Of a stretch of 8,734 nucleotides of DNA, positions 1 to 4,801 are shown piece after piece. The number at the start of each line of letters is the position of its first letter. Position 1 is the stretch's first letter. Below the pieces are notes generated by a model. It did not search any database. It was not told the origin of the DNA and worked only from the letters and a program-made list of their open reading frames with translations. A program made the position numbers and the translations under genes. The DNA comes from an uncultured Olsenella sp. (GTDB lineage Bacteria; Actinomycetota; Coriobacteriia; Coriobacteriales; Atopobiaceae). The DNA lies in contig CAUGFC010000077.1 of NCBI GenBank assembly GCA_959598545.1, positions 1 through 8,734 on the forward strand, given 5' to 3'.

Positions 1-19
1 CGCCCTCGTGCACTTCGGC

Positions 20-225
20 CGCTCGTGATGAAAGGTTGGCTTCTCGGCTGCAAAACCGTCGCTCGTGATGAATGATTTCGCCGATATGCGCTCCTATAAT
101 TCGAACTTTCATCATCTAATATGGGAAAATGGAATCCGTCGTCGAATGATGACGTAAAAACGTTCATCACGAGCGACGGTTTTGCAGACGGAACCGCCCC
201 TATTCATCACGAGCGACGGTTTTGC
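20..225. repeat. Mirror-symmetric array of four copies of a CGCTCGTGATGAA core
   Basis: The 13-bp core CGCTCGTGATGAA occurs at 20-32 and 60-72. Its reverse complement TTCATCACGAGCG occurs at 163-175 and 203-215. Three copies extend to at least 23 bp by continuing into an A/T-rich arm (50-72, 163-185, 203-225); the copy at 20-32 has only the core. Both pairs have a pitch of exactly 40 bp. All four copies are symmetric about position 117.5, so the inner pair forms a 25-bp perfect inverted repeat (48-72 with 163-187) separated by 90 bp. The spacer is AT-rich compared with the rest of the window. No coding sequence fits here. It could be an operator array, a small non-autonomous mobile element or a dispersed intergenic repeat. 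The repeats themselves are certain; their role is unknown. Confidence 0.85.
72..100 (+). promoter_or_regulatory. Possible promoter inside the repeat array
   Basis: A perfect TATAAT hexamer lies at 95-100 in the AT-rich centre of the array. The hexamer 17 bp upstream (ATGATT, 72-77) matches the TTGACA consensus at only three positions, so the -35 is poor. Transcription would run rightward from about 107 toward the hairpin at 253-285, but no good reading frame with a ribosome binding site follows. The perfect -10 may be chance in an AT-rich stretch. Confidence 0.25.
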
Positions 226-252
226 GGCAAATTCGCCTGCCTAAGCCAAGAT

Positions 253-285
253 CGGGGGTGGGCGCGGCTCGCGCGCCCACCCCCG
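253..285 (-). terminator. Hairpin terminator of the cstA-like gene
   Basis: Arms 253-266 and 272-285 pair perfectly over 14 bp around a 5-nt loop. The stem is very G/C-rich. It starts 26 bases past the stop codon of the minus-strand transporter gene. On that strand the hairpin is followed by a modest T-containing tail (ATCTTGG) rather than a clean T-run. This is the likely end of the cstA-like transcript. It could also stop any rightward transcript coming out of the repeat array. Confidence 0.7.
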
Positions 286-311
286 CTCCGTTGTCGACAG
301 GCAGAGAAGGG

Positions 312-2105
312 TTACTTGCTGCAGTTCTCGCGACCGAGGTCAGACCACTCGGGGTCCTCGTCGGGGATGGAGCCGGCGACCTTGCCGAAGAGCTCCTTCA
401 GGCAGTTATAGGCGACGATCAGGCCGAGCACCACGAGCAGGATCGCGAAGACGAGCTGCAGGCCCGAGGTCGCGATCACCGCCGCGCCGCTCGCGGCAAG
501 CGCGCTCACGCAGCCGATGATGCTCTGGACGAGCGAGGTGAAGGTGCTCACCAGCAGGAACGCCACGGGCACGTAGAGCATGAAGCCCTTGCGACCGGTG
601 CACTTGCAGAAAACCGCGAGCATGATCATCGTCATGCCGCCGAGCAGCTGGTTGGAGGCACCGAAGAGCGGCCAGATGTTGTTGTAGCCGCCGAAAGCGA
701 GTGCCAGGCCCAGCGCCAGCGTGAGCACCGTGGCGACCCAGGTGTTGGAGAAGAACTTGGCCGCGCCGGTCGCGCCGGCGCCCGCCTCCTCCGCCGCGTC
801 GTTGCTCTTGGCGAAGAACTCCTGGAACGAGAGGCGGCCGATGCGCGCCACCGCGTCGACGGAGGTGAGCGCCAGCGCCGAAACGCACATCGTCATGAAG
901 ACGGTCGCGAGCGTCCCGTCCACGCCGAAGGCCATCATGCCGCGCGCGACGCCCTGCGAGAAGATCTGGAACGGGGTGCCCACCGCGGCACCACCCGCGC
1001 CGCTGGTATTGATCTGCGCGAACATGATCGCCGCGACCACGATGGCAAGGACGCCCACGAAGGACTCGAGCACCATGGCGCCATAGCCGACGGGCAGTGC
1101 GTCCTTCTCATTCGACACCTGCTTGGAGGACGTGTTGGTGGAGACGAGGCTATGGAAGCCGGAGAGCGCGCCGCACGCCACGGAGACGAACAGCAGCGGG
1201 AAGAGGTACTGCCCGCCGGCGGCGAGCGCGCCGAGGTCGGCGACCATCGGGGCGGTCATCTCGGCCTCGCCGTTCACGCCGAGCACGAAGATGCCCAGCA
1301 CGGCGCAGACGATCATGACGAGCATCATGATCGAGGTGAGGTAGTCGCGCGGCTGCTTGAGCGTCTGGATCGGCATGGCGGCCGCAAAGAGCAGGTACAC
1401 CGTGATGACGGCGAACCAGCCGAGCTTGTCCAGGTACACGGGGACCTGCATGCCCACCGCGAACATGAGCACGAAGAGCACGATCGCAAGCACGAGCTCC
1501 TTCCAGCCGGACAGGCCGAAGCGGCGGTTGATCCAGCCGAAGGCGATGGCGACGAAGGTGAACAGGATCGAGATCGTGCCGGCCGCGCCGCCCGCGTAGG
1601 AGGCGGCGGCGTCGACGGCGCCCGCGGCGTCGAAGGTCGCCTTGAACGTGCCGGCAACCATGTCCACGAAGGCCGCGATCACGATGATCGTGAAGAGCCA
1701 GCTGAACAGCAGGAACAGACGGCGCCCGGTGCGGCCGATGTACTTCTCGATGAGCTGCGCGAGCGACTTGCCGTTGTTGTGCATGGAAGCATAGAGCGCG
1801 CCGAAGTCGTGCACGGCACCAAAGAAGATGCCGCCGACGAGCACCCACAGCAGCACCGGCAGCCAGCCGAACATCATCGCGGCGATGGTGCCCGTGACGG
1901 GACCCGCGCCACAGATGGAGCTGAACTGGTGCGAGAAGACCGTGAAGCACGAGGCGGGCGAGAAGTTCTTCCCGTCCTCCATGCGACGCGCGGGCGTGAG
2001 CGCCTCGGCGTCGATGCCCCACGTGCGCGCGAGCCAGCGGCCGTAGAGCAGGTACCCGGCGGCCAGGACCACGGCCGCGACGAGCACGATGACGATTCCG
2101 TTCAT
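312..2105 (-). CDS. cstA: CstA-family carbon starvation protein (peptide/pyruvate transporter)
   Basis: The 597-residue protein is almost wholly hydrophobic, with many membrane helices. It carries the family's conserved blocks in order: DGKNFSP (44-50), GAGPVTG (66-72), GAVHDFGALY around 96-105, a HSLVSTNTSSKQ block from 318 leading into EKDALPVGYGAMVLE, LTSVDAVARIGR (413-424), and WPLFGASNQLLGG (478-490). E. coli CstA and BtsT are about 700 residues; the shorter length here is within the usual range outside the enterobacteria. Characterised members import peptides and/or pyruvate with cations at the inner membrane, typically during carbon limitation. Which substrate applies cannot be read from the sequence. 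The start at 2105 is supported by AGGGAGGG just upstream (minus strand, about 2112-2119). The gene is transcribed alone, divergently from the response regulator, and ends at the 253-285 hairpin. I saw no frameshift. The family call is firm; the symbol is by family. Confidence 0.93.
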   Translation of the reverse strand: MNGIVIVLVAAVVLAAGYLLYGRWLARTWGIDAEALTPARRMEDGKNFSPASCFTVFSHQFSSICGAGPVTGTIAAMMFGWLPVLLWVLVGGIFFGAVHDFGALYASMHNNGKSLAQLIEKYIGRTGRRLFLLFSWLFTIIVIAAFVDMVAGTFKATFDAAGAVDAAASYAGGAAGTISILFTFVAIAFGWINRRFGLSGWKELVLAIVLFVLMFAVGMQVPVYLDKLGWFAVITVYLLFAAAMPIQTLKQPRDYLTSIMMLVMIVCAVLGIFVLGVNGEAEMTAPMVADLGALAAGGQYLFPLLFVSVACGALSGFHSLVSTNTSSKQVSNEKDALPVGYGAMVLESFVGVLAIVVAAIMFAQINTSGAGGAAVGTPFQIFSQGVARGMMAFGVDGTLATVFMTMCVSALALTSVDAVARIGRLSFQEFFAKSNDAAEEAGAGATGAAKFFSNTWVATVLTLALGLALAFGGYNNIWPLFGASNQLLGGMTMIMLAVFCKCTGRKGFMLYVPVAFLLVSTFTSLVQSIIGCVSALAASGAAVIATSGLQLVFAILLVVLGLIVAYNCLKELFGKVAGSIPDEDPEWSDLGRENCSK

Positions 2106-2138
2106 ATTTCCCTCCCTAGTACGTTGGAGCCTCGGACA

Positions 2139-2154
2139 TGTTGCGCGCGCAACA
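2139..2154. promoter_or_regulatory. Perfect 16-bp palindrome in the cstA-like leader/promoter
   Basis: TGTTGCGCGCGCAACA is a perfect 16-bp palindrome. Its near edge is 33 nt upstream of the transporter start codon, the right place for an operator controlling the cstA-like gene. A clear -10/-35 pair for that gene could not be assigned, so it is uncertain whether the palindrome overlaps the promoter or lies in the transcribed leader. It has no T-tract and is not a terminator. The regulator is unknown. Confidence 0.5.
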
Positions 2155-2229
2155 ACTCAGTTCCCTTCACAGTTCCGACATAGTTTCTGACCGCTAACCG
2201 GTGCGAAACATACCGTTCACAGGAGGAGC

Positions 2230-2245
2230 GTGACGAAAGGGTCAC
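2230..2245 (+). promoter_or_regulatory. GTGAC-N6-GTCAC inverted repeat upstream of the response regulator
   Basis: Half-sites GTGAC (2230-2234) and GTCAC (2241-2245) are separated by six bases, giving an 11-bp centre-to-centre pitch. The inverted match extends to CGTGAC/GTCACG (2229-2246). It abuts the predicted -35 of the response-regulator gene. The identical arrangement occurs again in front of the ABC ATPase gene (4036-4051). The natural reading is that the response regulator binds it and autoregulates; this is inference. Confidence 0.6.
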
Positions 2246-2274
2246 GGGACCGCGTCCTTCTCGGCCCCTATACT
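2246..2274 (+). promoter_or_regulatory. Predicted promoter of the response-regulator gene
   Basis: A -10 element TATACT lies at 2269-2274, with GGGACC 17 bp upstream (2246-2251) as a weak -35 that keeps the central GAC of the consensus. The start of transcription would be near 2281, giving a leader of about 20 nt that contains AGGGAGG (2291-2297) directly before the ATG at 2301. The weak -35 immediately downstream of the GTGAC-N6-GTCAC element fits an activator-dependent promoter. Confidence 0.5.
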
Positions 2275-2300
2275 CGGATACAGGAAACGAAGGGAGGACC

Positions 2301-2981
2301 ATGCTGCACATACTGCTCGCGGAGGACGACCCGCTGATCGTAGAGGGGCTCTCCGAGCTCCTGGCCAACGAGGGCTACGCCGTGCTGTCCTCCCCCACCC
2401 AGTCCGGCGCCGTGGAAATCGCCTGCTCACCGCACGCCGACATCGCGCTGGCGCTCGTGGACCTCACGCTGGCCGAGGGCAGCGGGTTCGCCGTCTGCAA
2501 CGCGATCAAGCACGTGACGCCCGAGGTCCCCGTGATCTTCCTCACCGCCGCAGACGACGAGCTCTCCACCGTGACGGGCCTCGGCATGGGCGCGGACGAC
2601 TACATCGCCAAGCCCTTCCGCCCGCGAGAGCTCGTAGCACGCGTGCAGGCCGCCATCCGCCGCGCCCGCCCGGAGCGCTCGACGCTCTCTTTGGGCCCGG
2701 TGACCATCGACCTCGACCGTGCCCGCGCCGAGAAGAACGGTAAGGAGGTCCCGCTCTCTGCACTGGAGTACCGTCTCCTGCTGCTCTTCGCCAAGAACGC
2801 GGGCAGGGTCGTCACGCGCGACATGATCCGCGACGCCCTCTGGGATGACGCCGGCGCCTACGTGGAGGAGAACACGCTCTCCGTCTACATCAAGCGCCTG
2901 CGCGACAAGCTCGAGGACGACCCGACGGACCCGCACCTGATTGTCACCGTCCGTGGTATGGGTTATCGGGCCCAGGGTTAG
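2301..2981 (+). CDS. OmpR/PhoB-family response regulator
   Basis: The protein has 226 residues, the standard length for this family. The N-terminal receiver domain (about 1-120) shows the acidic pocket E8-D9-D10, the phosphoacceptor D54 in LVDLTL, T82 and the invariant K104 in the KPF motif. The C-terminal winged-helix DNA-binding domain (about 128-226) has the expected EYRLLLLFAKNAGRVVTRD block, a recognition-helix region around 188-203 (NTLSVYIKRLRDKLE) and the closing VRGMGYR. It should be phosphorylated by the kinase encoded 20 bp downstream and bind direct or inverted 5-6 bp half-sites. Candidate targets are the GTGAC/GTCAC elements at 2230-2245 and 4036-4062. The start is set by AGGGAGG at 2291-2297, only three bases before the ATG. 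All catalytic residues are present. The signal sensed is not evident. Confidence 0.95.
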   Translation: MLHILLAEDDPLIVEGLSELLANEGYAVLSSPTQSGAVEIACSPHADIALALVDLTLAEGSGFAVCNAIKHVTPEVPVIFLTAADDELSTVTGLGMGADDYIAKPFRPRELVARVQAAIRRARPERSTLSLGPVTIDLDRARAEKNGKEVPLSALEYRLLLLFAKNAGRVVTRDMIRDALWDDAGAYVEENTLSVYIKRLRDKLEDDPTDPHLIVTVRGMGYRAQG

Positions 2982-3001
2982 CGCGGGCGGGCGACAGACG
3001 C

Positions 3002-4039
3002 ATGCTGCTCAGAAACACAGAGATCAGACGCACAGTGGTCGTCTTTCTCGTCGTGGGCGTCGCGGGGGCCGGCGCGGCGTGGGCACTTGCGGGCACAACT
3101 GCCGCCGCCGTGGTTGCCGCGACCGTCGCGGTCCTTCTCGCCATCCATCTCGTAGCAACCTGGCGGCGCTACCGCCGCATCGCGCACATGGCGGAGCAGG
3201 TCGACGCCGTGCTCCACGGTGAGCGCGACGTGAGCTTCGAGCGAATGCGCGAGGGCGAGCTCGCCGTCCTAGCCTCCGAGCTGGACAAGATGCGCAGCCG
3301 CCTCGAGCTTGCCAACGAGGACCTGCTGCGCGAGAAGGGCGCGCTCGCGGACGCGCTGGCCGACGTCTCGCACCAGATCAAAACGCCGCTCACGAGCCTC
3401 ACACTCATGACGTCGCTCACGCGCGGGGCACTCGTCGCCGACGGCACGCATCCGGGCGAGGTCAAGCGCCTGCGAACGATGGAACGGCTCGAGGGCCGCG
3501 TGGAGTGGCTCGTGTCGAGCCTGCTCAAGCTCGCGCGCATCGACGCAGGCGTGGTGAGCTTCGCGCGGGCGCGTGTTGACGGCACCGAGCTCGTGGCGCG
3601 CGCGACCGAGCCGCTGGAGATCGCCGCCGAGCTGGCGGGTGTGGAGCTTGTGCGTGAGGTGCAGCCGGGCGCCGGCTTTACGGGAGACCTCGCCTGGACG
3701 GCGGAAGCCCTCGAGAACGTGCTCAAGAACTGCCTCGAGCACACGCCGGCGGGCGGGCGCGTGAGCGTGAGCGTGAGCGAGGACGCACTGGCCTTCCGCC
3801 TGCGCGTGGAGGACAGCGGTCCCGGCATCGCCCCCGATGACCTGCCGCACGTTTTCGAGCGCTTCTACCGCGGCGGCGCGGCGGGCACGGACGGCTCCGA
3901 GGTCGACCCCGGCGGCGTGGGCATCGGGCTCGCGCTGGCCAAGAGCCTCGTCACAGCGCAGGGCGGCCAGGTCCGCGCCGGCAACGCCCCCGGCGGCGGC
4001 GCCCGCTTCGACGTCGTCTTCTTCAAGGCCACCGTGTGA
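3002..4039 (+). CDS. Sensor histidine kinase with two membrane helices and minimal extracellular loop
   Basis: The protein has 345 residues. Two hydrophobic helices (about 11-30 and 34-52) are separated by only a few residues, so there is almost no extracellular sensing domain; this is the layout of intramembrane-sensing kinases such as BceS. A cytoplasmic linker (about 53-110) is followed by the dimerisation/phosphoacceptor helix with H124 in DVSHQIKTPL. The ATPase domain has the N-box with N243 (ENVLKNCLEH), G1 box DSGPGI (271-276), F-box FERFYR (285-290) and G2 box GGVGIGL (304-310). It lies 20 bp after the response regulator, its evident partner. No strong ribosome binding site precedes the ATG at 3002 (only G-rich GGGCGGGC), which suggests translation helped by the upstream gene. 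The start is favoured because the first helix begins right after a short basic N-terminus. The stop codon (TGA, 4037-4039) lies inside the operator palindrome of the next gene. Confidence 0.94.
   Translation: MLLRNTEIRRTVVVFLVVGVAGAGAAWALAGTTAAAVVAATVAVLLAIHLVATWRRYRRIAHMAEQVDAVLHGERDVSFERMREGELAVLASELDKMRSRLELANEDLLREKGALADALADVSHQIKTPLTSLTLMTSLTRGALVADGTHPGEVKRLRTMERLEGRVEWLVSSLLKLARIDAGVVSFARARVDGTELVARATEPLEIAAELAGVELVREVQPGAGFTGDLAWTAEALENVLKNCLEHTPAGGRVSVSVSEDALAFRLRVEDSGPGIAPDDLPHVFERFYRGGAAGTDGSEVDPGGVGIGLALAKSLVTAQGGQVRAGNAPGGGARFDVVFFKATV
3761..3778 (+). repeat. Three tandem GTGAGC hexamers inside the kinase gene
   Basis: GTGAGC is repeated three times without interruption, encoding Val-Ser alternation (RVSVSVSE) in the beta-strand between the N-box and the G1 box. 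The repeat keeps the reading frame when units are gained or lost. It is probably codon-driven and without regulatory meaning. Confidence 0.6.
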
Positions 4040-4062
4040 CGGATCCGTCACTCGCGCGTCAC
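4036..4062 (+). promoter_or_regulatory. Operator with three 11-bp-phased GTGAC/GTCAC half-sites before the ABC genes
   Basis: GTGACGGATCCGTCAC (4036-4051) is a perfect 16-bp palindrome with the same GTGAC-N6-GTCAC format as the element at 2230-2245. A further GTCAC sits at 4058-4062, again after six bases, so the three half-sites start at 4036, 4047 and 4058, exactly 11 bp apart. This pitch is typical of OmpR/PhoB-type regulators. The element overlaps the stop codon of the kinase gene and lies upstream of a -10-like hexamer at 4089-4094. Binding by the response regulator in this window is inferred. Confidence 0.65.
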
Positions 4063-4065
4063 GCG

Positions 4066-4094
4066 CGCGCAGGGTGCCTCCCCCACCATAGAAT
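4066..4094 (+). promoter_or_regulatory. Predicted promoter of the ABC transporter genes
   Basis: TAGAAT (4089-4094) matches the -10 consensus at five of six positions. The hexamer 17 bp upstream (CGCAGG, 4066-4071) is a poor -35, as expected if an activator bound at 4036-4062 recruits polymerase. A leader of about 20 nt would follow, including AGGGAGG at 4108-4114 before the ATG at 4119. The ATPase and permease genes could also be read through from the kinase, since no terminator lies between. Confidence 0.45.
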
Positions 4095-4118
4095 TGTCGA
4101 CAAGACCAGGGAGGCAGC

Positions 4119-4799
4119 ATGGACATTCTGCGCATCGACCATCTCACCAAGACCTACGGCACCGGCGACACCGCCGTGCGCGCGCTCGACGACGTGAGCT
4201 TCAGCGTGGCGGCGGGCGAGTTCGTGGCCATCATCGGCAGCTCGGGCTCGGGCAAGTCGACGCTGCTGCACATGATCGGCGGCGTGGACCGGCCCACGTC
4301 GGGCACCGTCTACCTGAACGGCGAGAACGTCTTCGAGCGCTCCGACGAGCAGCTCGCCGTCTTCCGCCGCCGCGAGGTCGGGCTGGTCTACCAGTTCTAC
4401 AACCTCGTGCCGGTGCTCGACGTTGTCGAGAACATGTGCCTGCCCGTGCTCATGGACGGCCGCAAGGTGAACGAGCGCCGCCTCACGGCACTGCTGAGCA
4501 GGCTCGGCCTGACCGGCCGCGAGCACCATCTGCCCAACCAGCTCTCCGGCGGCCAGCAGCAGCGCGTGGCCATCGGACGCGCCCTCATGAACGCGCCGGC
4601 CGTCGTGCTGGCGGACGAGCCCACGGGCAACCTCGACTCCAAGAACTCCGCCGAGATCATGGCCCTTCTGCGCAAGTCAAGCCGCGAGCTCAAGCAGACG
4701 CTCGTCGTGATTACGCACGACGAGGAGATCGCTCTCTCCGCAGACCGCGTGATCTCGCTCGAGGACGGTCGCATCGCCTCCGACACGAGGGCGAGGTAG
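4119..4799 (+). CDS. ABC transporter ATP-binding protein, LolD/MacB type
   Basis: The protein has 226 residues, the usual size for ATPases that partner FtsX-type permeases. Motifs in order: A-loop region with Y13, Walker A GSSGSGKST (40-48), Q-loop Q92 in YQFYNL, ABC signature LSGGQQQR (142-149), Walker B VVLADEP with catalytic E167, D-loop region GNLDS (170-174), and switch histidine H200 in ITHDEE. All residues needed for hydrolysis are present. Enzymes of this class power mechanotransmission by FtsX-like permeases in lipoprotein trafficking, antimicrobial-peptide removal and efflux. The start is supported by AGGGAGG (4108-4114). It is 79 bp past the kinase gene and 2 bp before the permease gene, so it is clearly co-translated with the latter. 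The substrate cannot be inferred from the ATPase. Confidence 0.95.
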   Translation: MDILRIDHLTKTYGTGDTAVRALDDVSFSVAAGEFVAIIGSSGSGKSTLLHMIGGVDRPTSGTVYLNGENVFERSDEQLAVFRRREVGLVYQFYNLVPVLDVVENMCLPVLMDGRKVNERRLTALLSRLGLTGREHHLPNQLSGGQQQRVAIGRALMNAPAVVLADEPTGNLDSKNSAEIMALLRKSSRELKQTLVVITHDEEIALSADRVISLEDGRIASDTRAR

Positions 4800-4801
4800 C
4801 C

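Noticed and set aside
2..28. Possible C-terminal tail of a plus-strand gene ending at TGA 26-28
   Set aside because: The frame reads only eight residues (ALVHFGRS) before the stop, and the stop lies inside the first repeat copy. This is too short to support a gene without the sequence to the left.
20..225. CRISPR array
   Set aside because: Only four copies in two opposing orientations, with about 17 bp between copies within a pair. CRISPR repeats share one orientation and have spacers of about 25-40 bp. No cas gene is present.
121..411. A 96-codon plus-strand open frame starting in the repeat array
   Set aside because: No ribosome binding site precedes the ATG. The frame runs through two repeat copies and the terminator hairpin, then antisense into the cstA-like gene.
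222..2183. A 653-codon open frame on the plus strand opposite the cstA-like gene
   Set aside because: It is antisense to a strongly supported membrane transporter. Its product is a low-complexity Arg/Glu/His/Asp-rich string, as expected from high-GC codon bias, with no recognisable domain.
2301..4039. The two-component system as the BtsSR-type regulator of the adjacent cstA-like gene
   Set aside because: Known pyruvate-sensing systems for this transporter family use LytTR-type regulators and kinases with larger membrane domains. Here the regulator is OmpR-type, and its candidate operator sites lie before its own gene and the ABC genes.
4036..4051. Palindrome as a terminator after the kinase gene
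   Set aside because: The stem has no loop to speak of and no T-run. Its match to the element at 2230-2245 and the third phased half-site argue for an operator.
4094..4801. In-frame upstream extension of the permease gene back to 4094
   Set aside because: It overlaps the complete ABC ATPase gene in another frame, and its translation is Arg/His-rich without motifs. The ATG at 4802 directly follows the ATPase stop and begins a natural FtsX-type N-terminus.
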